A stretch of 64,000 nt of DNA from Verrucomicrobiales bacterium (GTDB taxonomy: Bacteria > Verrucomicrobiota > Verrucomicrobiia > Limisphaerales > UBA11320): contig JAEUHE010000197.1 in NCBI GenBank assembly GCA_016793885.1, forward strand, positions 1 to 64,000, given 5' to 3'. This document shows, one piece after another, positions 43,101 through 52,947 of this stretch (the first letter of the stretch is position 1; each line of letters opens with the position of its first letter). The notes below the pieces were generated by a model. The model did no database searches and was not told where the DNA came from. It was given only the letters and a program-made list of their open reading frames with translations. Made by a program: the position numbers and the translations under genes.

Positions 43101-43519
43101 ATTCGACCCCTCGCCTGCACCTCCTGCGCCTGTTGATTCGGTCGGTAGCCGTCGTGGTGAGCATCGGCCTGTGTTTCGGCATCGGATTGATCCTCTGTCA
43201 GCAGCTTTGGGGAGGATGGCGCATCACGCGGACGGGTGAGGCTTACGGGTTTCGGATTGGGATGTCCAAACGGGAGTTGTTCCAGCGCTATCGGGAGTTG
43301 GGTGAGTCCACCCATTTGCGTTCCTTCGATGGCGAGGGTCAGGTCACTTACCTTTCTGTGGATGGCAGAGGACAGTGGCAGATGAGCCCGTCCTTTATGT
43401 CCGGAGATCGCTGGATGGGATATCGAGCACGGTATCCGGTGTGGTTTCAGGAGTTTGAGTTTGAGGATGGACGGTTGGTCCAGATCGGGACCTACATTCG
43501 ATTCTATGAAACGCCCTAG
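43097..43519 (+). CDS. Small membrane-anchored protein, candidate immunity partner
   Basis: 140 residues with one transmembrane helix (LIRSVAVVVSIGLCFGIGLI, about residues 14-35) and a soluble domain outside or inside the membrane (GFRIGMSKRELFQRYRELGE, then VDGRGQWQMSPSF). I recognise no known family. Its ATG overlaps the stop of the RHS-core gene by four bases, so it is made together with that protein; this arrangement is common for effector/immunity pairs. The TAG stop is the first part of the CTAG-bounded element at 43516. Confidence 0.6.
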   Translation: MNSTPRLHLLRLLIRSVAVVVSIGLCFGIGLILCQQLWGGWRITRTGEAYGFRIGMSKRELFQRYRELGESTHLRSFDGEGQVTYLSVDGRGQWQMSPSFMSGDRWMGYRARYPVWFQEFEFEDGRLVQIGTYIRFYETP

Positions 43520-43628
43520 CAGCCTGTCGGACTTGTCCCGCCCGGACGTGAGTCCGGCTTTGAACCTCATTTGTGCTCAAGAATGACGTAGGAAGCGTCG
43601 CGACAGGCTAAGTCCGACGGCCTGCTAG
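43516..43628. repeat. CTAG-bounded element, copy B (longest)
   Basis: 113 bases. Left end CTAGCAGCCTGTCGGACTT, right end AAGTCCGACGGCCTGCTAG: inverse complements with two mismatches over 19. The interior to about 43610 matches the copy at 31223. An inner CGACAGGCT corresponds to the shorter right end of that copy. The rest of the gap to purL (43629-43986) has an AATCCGTG-type repeat piece near 43710 and nothing else recognisable. Confidence 0.86.
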
Positions 43629-43986
43629 CGGCGAGCGCCGTCGGCGCGATGGCACGTCACTATCCGATAGTAGGAGCCGTCGTGAGAAGGGTCCGATCCC
43701 TTCAGGACTCTTAATCCGTGTGTTCTGTGTGTTCCGTGGACAAAACTCTTCCTTGGAGGTTGTCGCGGCCTTCCTTTGTGAAAGGCTGAGCTGTTCCTTC
43801 GAACCTGTTATCCTCGAGTTGGTTCCGTTGTTTTCTGGGTGGGGCTTGCGAGATTGGCTGAATTTCATCTGGCGCAGAATAATCCCTATTGATCAGAGCC
43901 GGGTCTGATCCTCAAAATGCCCAAGTGATTGCATTCCTGCGGCAAGCGGGCGAGTTAACCGTCGCGGGGTGCGATCCGGATCATCC

Positions 43987-46900
43987 ATGCATTTAATTGT
44001 CATTGAGGGCGGGAACGCTCTGTCTGAGTTCCGGGCCCAAGCTTTGTTGCCTTCGCTCCAAGCCGTTCATTCCGGGGTAGCCGGTATTCACGCACGATTT
44101 GTGCATTGCGTGCTTAGCGCAACACCGCTCGAGGGCGAGGAGTTGGCCAGGCTAAAGCGACTCCTGAATTACGGGGATCCCTATCAAGGAGCCAGCGAAG
44201 GGCAATTGATGGTGATTTCTCCGCGAGTGGGCACGGTTTCTCCTTGGGCTTCCAAGGCCACGGACATTGCCCACAATTGCGGACTGGCTCTCAAGCGAGT
44301 CGAACGGGTGACGGAGTATCGGCTCACTCTCAGGCCCGGAGCGTCACCGTTGACCGTGGCTGAGCTTCAGCGCGCTGCGGCGTTGCTCCATGACCGGATG
44401 ACGGAGAGCGTGCTCAACCGTCGCGAGGATGTGTCGCTGCTTTTCCAGGATCGGCAGGGAGTTCCGATGGAGCACGTCGATGTCCTCGGGCGAGGCCGAC
44501 TGGCATTGGAGGAGGCTAATCGAAGTTTTGGCCTCGCGCTGAGCGAGGACGAAATTGACTATCTTGTGCAGTCCTTCCGCGGGCTGAAGCGGAATCCCAC
44601 GGACGTCGAACTGACGATGTTTGCGCAGGCCAATAGCGAGCATTGTCGGCACAAGATCTTCAACGCCCAGTTTGTCATCGATGGCGTGCTGCAGGATCGC
44701 TCGATGTTCCAGATGATTCGTCATACGCATGAAGTCACCCCCGGCTATACCATCATCGCTTACAAGGACAATGCGTCGGTGATGGAAGGCGGGGAGGTGG
44801 AGCGCTGGCTGCCGCAACTGCATCAGGGAGCGCTCCAATACCAGGCGCAGCGCGAGCTGGTGCACAACCTGATGAAGGTGGAGACGCACAATCATCCCAC
44901 GGCTATTTCCCCGTTTCCGGGTGCAGCGACTGGGGCTGGGGGTGAGATTCGGGACGAAGGGGCCACCGGACGTGGGTCGCGTCCCAAGGCTGGACTGACT
45001 GGCTTTACGGTCTCCAACCTGAACCTGCCGGGGACTCAGGAGCCCTGGGAGGCGAGCCCTTACGGGAAGCCGGAGCACATTGCCAGCCCCCTCCAGATCA
45101 TGATCGACGGGCCATTGGGTGGAGCGGCGTTTAACAACGAATTTGGCCGGCCGAATTTGGCGGGTTATTTTCGAGTGTATGAGCAGACGGTAGATGGCCA
45201 GCGTCGCGGCTACCACAAGCCGATCATGATAGCCGGCGGAGTGGGGACCATCTCGGCGAGCCAGACCCAGAAGGTGGAATTTCCCGTCGGGACCCTGCTC
45301 GTGCAGCTGGGTGGTCCCGGCATGCGGATTGGCATGGGAGGCGGGGCGGCCAGTTCTATGGCGGCGGGGGCGAACGCGGCGGAGCTGGATTTTGATTCGG
45401 TCCAACGCGGAAATCCCGAGATTCAACGTCGGGCGCAGGAAGTGATTGGCCAGTGCGCGGCGCTGGGGAAACTCAATCCGATCCTCGCCATCCATGATGT
45501 CGGGGCGGGGGGCATCTCGAACGCGTTTCCGGAGCTGGTTGATGGAGCCGGTCTGGGCGCGCGGTTTGATCTAAGCAAGGTGCCTTTGGAGGAGAGCGGT
45601 CTGGCCCCGAAGGAGATTTGGTGCAACGAGAGCCAGGAGCGTTACGTGCTCGCCGTCTCTCCCGAGCAGCTGCAGGTGTTTCGGCAACTGTGCGAGCGGG
45701 AACGATGCCCGTTCTCAGTGGTCGGAGTGACGACCGCCGCGAAGGATCTGGTGTTGGAGAATGGGGCGGGTGGAGAGCGATCGATCGACATGCCGATGGA
45801 GATCTTGCTCGGCAAGCCTCCCAAGATGACTCGCGACGTGAAGCGATTGAAGCGAACTCTCCCCGTTTTGGATCTTTCCAAAATCCCTTTGAGTCGGATT
45901 GCCTGGGATGTCCTGCGGCATCCCACGGTGGCGAGTAAGCGGTTCCTCATTACCATTGGCGATCGGACGGTTGGCGGGCTGAGTTGCCGCGATCAGATGG
46001 TGGGACCCTGGCAGGTGCCGGTGGCGGATTGCGCGGTCACCCTGGCGGACTATGACGGCTTTCGAGGCGAAGCGATGAGCATGGGTGAGAGAACCCCGCT
46101 GGCGGTGCTAGATGCTCCTGCCTCGGGCCGGATGGCGGTGGGGGAATCGATCACCAACTTGCTGGCCGCTCCCCTCGAACTCGGCCGCGTCAAGCTGAGC
46201 TGCAACTGGATGGCTGCCTGCGGGGAGAACGGCGAGGACGCGGCGCTTTATGACACCGTGAAGGCGGTAGGCATGGAGCTGTGTCCTGCATTGGGGATTA
46301 GTGTGCCGGTCGGCAAGGACAGTCTGTCGATGCGCACCCGTTGGAGTGCTGAGGGCGTCGGAAAGCAGGTGGTCGCTCCCGTGAGCTTGATCGTGTCGGC
46401 CTTCGTGACGCTGGCGGACGTGCGAGGCGTCCTGACCCCTCAGCTGAAATCGGGAACTGGCACCCGCCTCGTGCTGGTGGATTTAGGGAACGGCAGGAAT
46501 CGACTGGGGGGATCCATCCTGGCTCAAGCCAGTGGGCAGTTTGGGGACCAGGTGCCTGACCTGGACCGCCCGGCCCAACTCAAGTCCTTGGTCGACGCCG
46601 TGAATGCGTTGCGGAACGAGGGAAGGATCCTAGCCTATCATGATCGTAGCGATGGCGGGTTATGGGCGGCGGTGTGTGAAATGGCTTTTGCTGGAAACTG
46701 TGGGTTTCAGTTGATCCTGGATTCTCTCCTTTCGAGCTCCACTGCGGCTCAATCTTTCGATGTCCAGGATGTGCTGGCCGCCCTCTTCAATGAAGAGTTG
46801 GGGGTTGTTCTCCAGGTGGAGACAACGGCACTGGAGGATGTTATCCGTAGCCTGGGCCAGCATGGTCTGGGAGAGTGCACTCATCTGGTGGGCACGCCGG

Positions 46901-47898
46901 GTTTGTCGGAGCGTGCGGAGGTGTGCGTCCAGGGGAAAGTGGTGTTCGCGGCCGAGTTGCGCGAGTTGCATCAAGCCTGGGATGAAGTGAGCTGGCGGAT
47001 TTCGCGGCTGCGGGACAATCCGACGGGTGCCGATTCCGAGCATCAGTCGAAGGGGGTGGCGAAGGATCCTGGTTTGACGGTGCACTTGACCTTCGATCCC
47101 GCTGAGGACGTGGCTGCACCTTATGTGAAGTCCACTCGTCCGAAGGTCGCCATCCTGCGCGAGCAAGGGGTGAATAGCCAGGTCGAGATGAGTTATGCCA
47201 TGGCGAAGGCGGGGTTTGACACGTTTGATGTGCACATGACGGATCTTCAGTCAGGCCGAGTTCGCCTGGAGGCATTTCGAGGGTTTGTCGCCTGTGGCGG
47301 CTTCACGTATGGCGACACGTTGGGCGCCGGAGAAGGTTGGGCGCGGTCGATCATGTTCAATGCGGTGCTGGCAGATCAGTTCAAGGCGTTCTTCGGTCGG
47401 TCCGACACCTTCGCTCTGGGAGTTTGCAACGGGTGCCAGATGATGGCGGCGCTCTCCCCGATGATTCCGGGGGCGGAGCATTGGCCCAAGTTCACCCGCA
47501 ATCGAAGCGAGCAATTTGAAGCCCGGCTCAGCCAGGTTGAGGTCATGGACAGCCCTTCGATCTTCTTCCAGGGCATGGCCGGGAGCAGGATCCCGATCGC
47601 GGTATCGCACGGGGAGGGGTATGCAGATTTCTCGCAACGCGGAGATCCGACCCGGGTGCAGCGCGCACTGCGGTTTGTGGACCATTTTGGGAATCCGACA
47701 GAGCAGTATCCCTTGAATCCGAACGGCAGCCCTGGCGGTTTAACCTCAGTGACCACGGTCGATGGCCGGTTCACGGTCCTGATGCCACATCCGGAGCGAG
47801 TCTTTCGAAACATCCAGATGAGTTGGACGAACGGTGATTTGTCGGCTGACAGCCCGTGGATGCGCCTCTTCCGAAACGCCAGGAAGTGGGTCGGCTAG
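43987..47898 (+). CDS. purL: Phosphoribosylformylglycinamidine synthase, single-chain
   Basis: 1303 residues from the ATG at 43987. This is the large single-chain form that combines the synthetase and the glutaminase, which other bacteria split into PurS, PurL and PurQ. Visible features: N-terminal PurS-like region, linker with [19 protein letters not shown]-binding [32 protein letters not shown], second half with [14 protein letters not shown] and YHDRSDGG, and a glutaminase domain with nucleophile Cys in [10 protein letters not shown] and a PHPER His/Glu end. It converts FGAR to FGAM in purine synthesis in the cytoplasm. The stop codon TAG is in a CTAG context, 14 bases from the stop of the convergent ABC gene. 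Confidence 0.96.
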   Translation: MHLIVIEGGNALSEFRAQALLPSLQAVHSGVAGIHARFVHCVLSATPLEGEELARLKRLLNYGDPYQGASEGQLMVISPRVGTVSPWASKATDIAHNCGLALKRVERVTEYRLTLRPGASPLTVAELQRAAALLHDRMTESVLNRREDVSLLFQDRQGVPMEHVDVLGRGRLALEEANRSFGLALSEDEIDYLVQSFRGLKRNPTDVELTMFAQANSEHCRHKIFNAQFVIDGVLQDRSMFQMIRHTHEVTPGYTIIAYKDNASVMEGGEVERWLPQLHQGALQYQAQRELVHNLMKVETHNHPTAISPFPGAATGAGGEIRDEGATGRGSRPKAGLTGFTVSNLNLPGTQEPWEASPYGKPEHIASPLQIMIDGPLGGAAFNNEFGRPNLAGYFRVYEQTVDGQRRGYHKPIMIAGGVGTISASQTQKVEFPVGTLLVQLGGPGMRIGMGGGAASSMAAGANAAELDFDSVQRGNPEIQRRAQEVIGQCAALGKLNPILAIHDVGAGGISNAFPELVDGAGLGARFDLSKVPLEESGLAPKEIWCNESQERYVLAVSPEQLQVFRQLCERERCPFSVVGVTTAAKDLVLENGAGGERSIDMPMEILLGKPPKMTRDVKRLKRTLPVLDLSKIPLSRIAWDVLRHPTVASKRFLITIGDRTVGGLSCRDQMVGPWQVPVADCAVTLADYDGFRGEAMSMGERTPLAVLDAPASGRMAVGESITNLLAAPLELGRVKLSCNWMAACGENGEDAALYDTVKAVGMELCPALGISVPVGKDSLSMRTRWSAEGVGKQVVAPVSLIVSAFVTLADVRGVLTPQLKSGTGTRLVLVDLGNGRNRLGGSILAQASGQFGDQVPDLDRPAQLKSLVDAVNALRNEGRILAYHDRSDGGLWAAVCEMAFAGNCGFQLILDSLLSSSTAAQSFDVQDVLAALFNEELGVVLQVETTALEDVIRSLGQHGLGECTHLVGTPGLSERAEVCVQGKVVFAAELRELHQAWDEVSWRISRLRDNPTGADSEHQSKGVAKDPGLTVHLTFDPAEDVAAPYVKSTRPKVAILREQGVNSQVEMSYAMAKAGFDTFDVHMTDLQSGRVRLEAFRGFVACGGFTYGDTLGAGEGWARSIMFNAVLADQFKAFFGRSDTFALGVCNGCQMMAALSPMIPGAEHWPKFTRNRSEQFEARLSQVEVMDSPSIFFQGMAGSRIPIAVSHGEGYADFSQRGDPTRVQRALRFVDHFGNPTEQYPLNPNGSPGGLTSVTTVDGRFTVLMPHPERVFRNIQMSWTNGDLSADSPWMRLFRNARKWVG

Positions 47899-47912
47899 CG
47901 TGGTGGCTCACA

Positions 47913-48929
47913 CTAGCTGGCCGCCGGATCCTTGCGCTTGAACAGCTCGCGAATGACATCCTCGATGGGGACCTCCTGGATGTCGATGTCGGTGACAGGA
48001 ACTTCCTCCAGCAAGGCTTTGCATGCCGAGATCACGCGGTCACGTTTCACCTTGAGTCGAATCGTGCTCAGTGTTTTCTCCACCACCTCCCCCTGGCGTG
48101 CCAGGGTTTCGCTGGCTACCTGGTCGGCGCTGGGGCACTGGATCGTGATGAGTTTGAAATCGGCAAACCGGTCCACGATTTCAGCCAGTTGGCCGTCGAA
48201 GAAAATCACTCCGTGGTCGATGATGATCACCCGGCGGCACAGCTCCTGGATATCGGCCATGTAGTGGCTGGTGAGAATGATGGTGGTCTTGCGCTCCTGA
48301 TTGTGATGGCGGAGGAACTCGCGGACGGTCTTTTGAGAAACCACGTCGAGTCCGATGGTGGGTTCGTCCAAGAAGAGCACCTTCGGTTGGTGGAGCAGGG
48401 CGGCGATGAGTTCCATCTTCATGCGCTCACCGAGCGACAGCTCTCGGACCATGACGTCCAGCTTGTCGCGCACGTCCAGCAGGGCGGTAAGCTCGTCGAT
48501 GGTGCGTTGCGCCTGCGCAGGGGCGATACCGTAGATTCGGGCGTTGAGATCGAGCGATTCCCGAGCCGGCAGGTCCCACCACAGTTGATTCTTCTGGCCC
48601 AGCAGGAGGGAGAACTGGCGGCGGTATCCGTCGGCGCGCTCCCAGGGGCGGAATCCCAGCACGGAGGCTTCGCCGGCGGATGGGTGCAGAAGACCGGCCA
48701 GCATCTTGAGGGTTGTGGTTTTTCCGGCCCCATTCGGGCCGAGGAAGCCGACTAGTTCCCCTTCTGCGATGGTAAAGTTGATGCTGTCGACCGCCACGGT
48801 TTGCTCGTATTCCCGATGAAACAAACCTCGAATGGCTCCCTTGAATCCGGGAGCCTTCTTGTAGGTCCGAAAGGCCTTGGTCAGGCCTTCGGCCCGGATG
48901 ACTGGGACTGGATCAGCCGAGGCTTTCAC
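47913..48929 (-). CDS. ABC-2 type transporter ATP-binding protein
   Basis: 338 residues. Walker A GPNGAGKTTTLKMLAG, Q-loop in SLLLGQKNQLWWDLP, signature LSLGERMKMELI, Walker B VLFLDEPTIGLD, and H-loop His in LTSHYMADI. A roughly 80-residue C-terminal domain follows (IQCPSADQVASETLARQGEVV). The N-terminal insert TYKKAPGFKGAIRGLFHREYEQ is typical of the uncharacterised ABC-2 exporter ATPases of the YbhF/NatA group. Such ATPases pair with ABC-2 permeases, but none is encoded in the window. Downstream of dnaA, same strand, 66 bases away. Confidence 0.9.
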   Translation of the reverse strand: MKASADPVPVIRAEGLTKAFRTYKKAPGFKGAIRGLFHREYEQTVAVDSINFTIAEGELVGFLGPNGAGKTTTLKMLAGLLHPSAGEASVLGFRPWERADGYRRQFSLLLGQKNQLWWDLPARESLDLNARIYGIAPAQAQRTIDELTALLDVRDKLDVMVRELSLGERMKMELIAALLHQPKVLFLDEPTIGLDVVSQKTVREFLRHHNQERKTTIILTSHYMADIQELCRRVIIIDHGVIFFDGQLAEIVDRFADFKLITIQCPSADQVASETLARQGEVVEKTLSTIRLKVKRDRVISACKALLEEVPVTDIDIQEVPIEDVIRELFKRKDPAAS

Positions 48930-48995
48930 AACGCCGCATCAGCTTCTGTTGAGCTCGTGAACGGGCGAGCCTGGTTTGATAACTCAGGTCAAGTG

Positions 48996-50441
48996 TCAGG
49001 TCGTGGTGGCCGAGGTTGGCGCGGGCTGCGTGTGACGCGTCGGGGCGGCGGCTACGTGACGGGTGTTCACCCGCATGAGCTGATTTTCGATATAGCCCAC
49101 GGCCTGGCGGACATTGGGTTCCACCGACATGCGATCGCGCACCTGACGCACGGCGTGGAGCACGGTTCCGTGGTCGCGTCCGCCGAAAGCCTCGCCAATG
49201 GTATTCAGCGAGCTGTCGGTGAGCTGGCGGGCCAGATACATGGCCACTTGCCGAGGAAACGCGATGTTTCCGGGGCGACGTTTGCCGGTCAGGTCGGAGA
49301 CCCGGATATCGTAGTGATCCGCCACCGTTTTTTGGATCATCTCGATAGTGATCGAGGATCGGTTTTCCTCGTGGAGAATGTCGCGCAGGAGCTCTTCCAC
49401 CACCGCGGTCGTGACCGGCTTGCGGGTCAGCGAGAAGTAGGAGGAGACCCGGATGAAGGCGCCTTCGAGACGTCGGATGTTGGAGCGCACTCGTTCGGCG
49501 ATGAACTGTACGATTTCGGGGGGCAACTCGGTGCCCATGAGTTTTTCCTTTTTCCGCAGAATCGCCATGCGGGTCTCGACATCGGGCGGCTGCATGTCGG
49601 TGACCAGACCCCATTCGAAACGGGAGACAAGACGTTGTTCAAGGCCCTGAATCTCATTGGCAGGGCGGTCGCAGGTCAGAACGATTTGGTGATGCTCTTC
49701 GTGCAGCGCATTGAAGGTGTGGAAGAACTCTTCTTGGATGCGCTCCTTGCCGGAGAGGAACTGAATGTCGTCGATCAGCAGGACCTCGCATTTACGGTAG
49801 CGACGGCGGAAACGAACCAGCTGGCCGTTTTGAATGGCATCGATGAACTCGTTGGTGAAGCGCTCCGCGGAGACGTAGGTGACCTTGGCGCCCTTTTTGC
49901 GATCGGCCACGTGCAAGCCGATGGCGTGGAGCAGATGGGTTTTTCCCAAACCAACGCCACCGTAGAGGAACAAAGGATTGTACGTCTTGCCGGGCGCTTG
50001 AGCGACGGCCATCGCGGCAGCATGCGCGAACGTGTTATTGTCTCCCACGACGAAGTTCTCGAACGTGTTCCGCGGATTGAAGCTGTTTTCGACCGGGGAC
50101 GCGCCCTCCTTAATCGATGGAGCGGGTGCGGCGGCGGGTTCCCGCTTCTCGGCGGCGGCGGCTTTGTTAGCGACGGTTCCTTTAAGATCCGCGTTTGAGG
50201 CGCGGAACTGGATGGCGACCTGGGAGCCTGATGCCTGGCCCAGCGCATCCCGCAGCAAGCCCGCGTAGTTGTCCTTCAACCATACCTCGCAGAAATCATT
50301 GGGCACCTCCAGCAGGATGGTACCTTTCTCCAGGGAGATGGCCTTGATGGGGCCAAACCACAGATTATAGATGTCCTGATTGAGTAAAGAACGGAGCGTT
50401 TGTTGAGCGGCACTCCAGAGCTGTTCGGCGACGTTTTCCAT
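48996..50441 (-). CDS. dnaA: Chromosomal replication initiator protein DnaA
   Basis: 481 residues from the ATG at 50441 (a TTG five codons upstream is possible). Domain I: LWSAAQQTLRSLLNQDIYNLWFGPI. Domain II is Ala/Pro-rich and short. Domain III AAA+: FVVGDNNTFAHAAAMAVAQAPGKTYNPLFLYGGVGLGKTHLLHAIG, Walker B EVLLIDDIQFLSGKERIQEEFFHTFNAL. Domain IV: YDIRVSDLTGKRRPGNIAFPRQVAMYLARQLTDSSLNTIGEAFGGRDHGTVLHAVRQV, including the DNA-recognition helix. It opens oriC. The upstream gap has a TTATTCACA box. Confidence 0.97.
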   Translation of the reverse strand: MENVAEQLWSAAQQTLRSLLNQDIYNLWFGPIKAISLEKGTILLEVPNDFCEVWLKDNYAGLLRDALGQASGSQVAIQFRASNADLKGTVANKAAAAEKREPAAAPAPSIKEGASPVENSFNPRNTFENFVVGDNNTFAHAAAMAVAQAPGKTYNPLFLYGGVGLGKTHLLHAIGLHVADRKKGAKVTYVSAERFTNEFIDAIQNGQLVRFRRRYRKCEVLLIDDIQFLSGKERIQEEFFHTFNALHEEHHQIVLTCDRPANEIQGLEQRLVSRFEWGLVTDMQPPDVETRMAILRKKEKLMGTELPPEIVQFIAERVRSNIRRLEGAFIRVSSYFSLTRKPVTTAVVEELLRDILHEENRSSITIEMIQKTVADHYDIRVSDLTGKRRPGNIAFPRQVAMYLARQLTDSSLNTIGEAFGGRDHGTVLHAVRQVRDRMSVEPNVRQAVGYIENQLMRVNTRHVAAAPTRHTQPAPTSATTT

Positions 50442-51051
50442 GTTCCCCAATTCCAAAATCCTAAAGACGGTTGCTCAAATCTTATTCACTGGCACCGACA
50501 CAGCGCCAGCCGACGTGGGAATTCTCCGAGCCAGAGGCAGCCGAGGGATCCAAACAAACTCGATGAATCTCCCGTAAATCGAGGCTGTTTCTTGAATGAG
50601 GATCTCGGACTGCATTGATAATCAGCTGTTTAAGTTGCTTTTCTGAGCGGCACGTTCCGTCGACGAAAACGATCTGCACAACAGTTGGATCAAGTGACGC
50701 GGAGCGGTTGTAGTGGATGAAAACCGGAGTGACTAGGACAATGTTTTAGGAGTTTTTCACCAGTTATTCACAACCCCAAAAAGCCCCAAAAAACGCTGAT
50801 TTTTGAGCGGTTTTAGAAAAGTGCGTTTGAGATTTTTTTCTGCTGGACACATTGCTGAAAAATGCTCCGCGGTGAAGCTTTGGAAAAATCTGCGTGTCAC
50901 GTCCGATTTCAGCCAGCGAATCGTCATGTCGGAGGGGGAGTCTGACCACGGGAATGGCAACCACGGATCGCGAGATTCGGCGTGGGAAGTCCACCGGGGC
51001 GGCTTCGATGGAGGCTTTCGCCGCGGCTTGTCCAGTCTCGCGGCGGCGGCT
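50442..51051. other. AT-richer gap upstream of dnaA
   Basis: No supported gene. Between 50750 and 50910 A/T tracts cluster (CCCCAAAAAGCCCCAAAAAA, GATTTTTTTCTGC) next to DnaA-box-like sequences: TTATTCACA at 50764, TTTTTCACC just before it, and TTATTCACT near 50483. The rest shows nothing recognisable. Confidence 0.5.
50764..50772 (+). promoter_or_regulatory. DnaA box TTATTCACA
   Basis: One box matching TTATNCACA exactly, about 320 bases upstream of dnaA, with a weaker box two bases away in the same direction. It could be part of oriC or serve dnaA autoregulation; one strong box alone does not define an origin. Confidence 0.5.
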
Positions 51052-51738
51052 CTAACTCCTCGGGGAGGCGTTGGCGCGTTTGGTTCCTGGGGCCATGCGG
51101 AAGGGATTCTCAGAAGGGAGTCGATCGAAGGTGTCCTGAGATTCCAGGCTTTGGCCGGCGCCGACAGCGGAGAAGAGTTCAACCCGTGCGGGTGGCAGGT
51201 TGAGCCACACTACCGAGGAAGAGCGGCGTCTAAACTGTCCAAACACGTTGCCGCTGCCGTGGCGCAGGTTATACGTGTATTGGACCAGGTGGGATCCGTG
51301 AGAGAGGATCTTGAGGAATTGGCTGGTGATTTTGGCCACCTGATCGGCCGGCAGCGAGCGCAGCGGGAGGCTGGAAACGACGTGCGTGATGGATCGCAGG
51401 TCAATATCCTGTCTGTGGAGCGTATCGACCAGGTCACACGCATCGCCTTCGATAATGCGAACCTTCTCGAAACGCTGCCTCAGGAGATTGACCATGGAAC
51501 TGGAGCGCTCCACGGCAATGAGGCGGTCAGCGGGCACGCAGTCGCGCAGGAGCGCGGCGGTGATGGCTCCGGTGCCGGCGCCAATCTCCAGAATGTAATT
51601 GCCGCGAGTATGACCTACCATGCGGGCCACACGGCGAGCCAGCCCGGGGGAGCTAGGGCACGCCGCCCCGATAGGTCGCGGGTTTGATACCAGCTCCTGA
51701 CCGAAAACGGTCAATGCCTTAAGCCAGGGGAGTCCCAT
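51052..51738 (-). CDS. SAM-dependent methyltransferase, phospholipid N-methyltransferase-like
   Basis: 228 residues. Class I methyltransferase motif I EIGAGTGAITAALL, motif II AVERSSS (acidic Glu binding the ribose), DACDL, and the SSLPLRSLP motif expected where PmtA-type phosphatidylethanolamine N-methyltransferases have SGLPL. An rRNA adenine dimethylase would show NLPY-type residues at that place. The first 35 residues carry a QELVSNPRPIGAACPSSPGLARR segment found in both groups. Most likely substrate is a phospholipid head group. Divergent from the MBL-fold gene. Confidence 0.78.
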   Translation of the reverse strand: MGLPWLKALTVFGQELVSNPRPIGAACPSSPGLARRVARMVGHTRGNYILEIGAGTGAITAALLRDCVPADRLIAVERSSSMVNLLRQRFEKVRIIEGDACDLVDTLHRQDIDLRSITHVVSSLPLRSLPADQVAKITSQFLKILSHGSHLVQYTYNLRHGSGNVFGQFRRRSSSVVWLNLPPARVELFSAVGAGQSLESQDTFDRLPSENPFRMAPGTKRANASPRS

Positions 51739-51982
51739 TTTCGATCATGCTTCGACGGCACTTTGCCATAACATTCCCGCGGAGTGAATACATTTGGCGT
51801 GTGAGTGTCCATCGCAATTGTTGGCAGTCCAAGCCTCGTTGATTCGCTGAAGTTGGTTGCGTTGATCCCAGTTTAATAGCAGAAGCCCCTGGAGCAAGCC
51901 AACTTCTCTTTGTTGAATTTTTCCGGTTCCCCCCCGACGCATCTTGGCGTTAAATGGTTCCAGACGCTTGAAACGTGCTCAA

Positions 51983-52882
51983 ATGAAACCGTCCGACCGG
52001 TCGTTGCGAAGCCTCGATGTCCGTTTTTGGGGGGTCCGCGGCTCCATTCCTGTTCCCGGCAAAAGCACCACACGCTTTGGTGGAAACACGTCCTGTGTGG
52101 AGATTCGGTATGGATCTCAGTTGTTGGTTCTGGATGCGGGGACTGGGATTCGGGCTTTAGGGGCGGCGTTGCTGTCGGAGTATGGGTCGGCGCCGATGGA
52201 GCTTGATGTTCTGCTGAGCCACCTGCATTGGGATCACATTCAGGGCTTTCCCTTCTTCCAGCCGCTGTATGAGCCGGGAAACCGGATTCGCGTGTTTGGC
52301 CCCGCCGTCGGACGAATGTCGCTCCGCGCGGCGTTCCATCGTCAAATGCAGTCTCCTTGGTTTCCGGTGGATTTGCGTCGACTGCCGAGCTGTCCCACCT
52401 TTTGTGAGGCGGAGTCGCGGTCCTTCAAGATTGGCGCCTTCCAAGTCACTCCGATACGGGTGAACCACCCCGATGGATGCCTGGGTTATCGGTTGTCCGC
52501 GCCCGGCGCCTCGGTGGCGTACCTTCCCGATTGTGAGCTTTCCAAGCGGCTGCCCCGCCAACCGCGTCCTGTACTTTTGGACCGGGATTTGAAGTCGTTT
52601 GTGCGCGGCGTGGATTTGCTGATTCTGGACTCCCAGTACGACATCAGCGAGTATCCTCGGCATGCGGGGTGGGGGCATGGGTGTTTGGAGGACATGGTGG
52701 CCTTGGCCTGTCGAGCCCGGGTCAAGCAGCTGCAACTGTTTCACCACGATCCGGACCATGGCGACCGCATCATCGCGCAGCGGCTGCGGCGAGCCCGGGA
52801 GATCGCTCGGTCGTTGGGGTCTTCCTTGCACGTAGAGGCGGCCCGTGAAGGGGCAACAGTCGTGCTCCGAGCCGCGTGTTAG
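51983..52882 (+). CDS. MBL-fold metallo-hydrolase
   Basis: 299 residues from the ATG at 51983, chosen over an upstream in-frame ATG because the family starts near DVRFWGVRGSIPVPG. Metal-binding motif His-x-His-x-Asp-His is in LLSHLHWDHIQGFPFF; further ligands are likely in PIRVNHPDG, YLPDCE and FHHDPDHGD. This sub-group (GVRGSIP start) resembles PhnP/ElaC-like phosphodiesterases often encoded near signalling genes. Substrate unknown. The upstream 244 bases hold its promoter region and no gene. Confidence 0.87.
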   Translation: MKPSDRSLRSLDVRFWGVRGSIPVPGKSTTRFGGNTSCVEIRYGSQLLVLDAGTGIRALGAALLSEYGSAPMELDVLLSHLHWDHIQGFPFFQPLYEPGNRIRVFGPAVGRMSLRAAFHRQMQSPWFPVDLRRLPSCPTFCEAESRSFKIGAFQVTPIRVNHPDGCLGYRLSAPGASVAYLPDCELSKRLPRQPRPVLLDRDLKSFVRGVDLLILDSQYDISEYPRHAGWGHGCLEDMVALACRARVKQLQLFHHDPDHGDRIIAQRLRRAREIARSLGSSLHVEAAREGATVVLRAAC

Positions 52883-52947
52883 CCTTCGGCTTTCCTTTCC
52901 GATAGGTTCCGCTTGCCAGCCGAGAACATACCCGGTCAAGATGGGCC

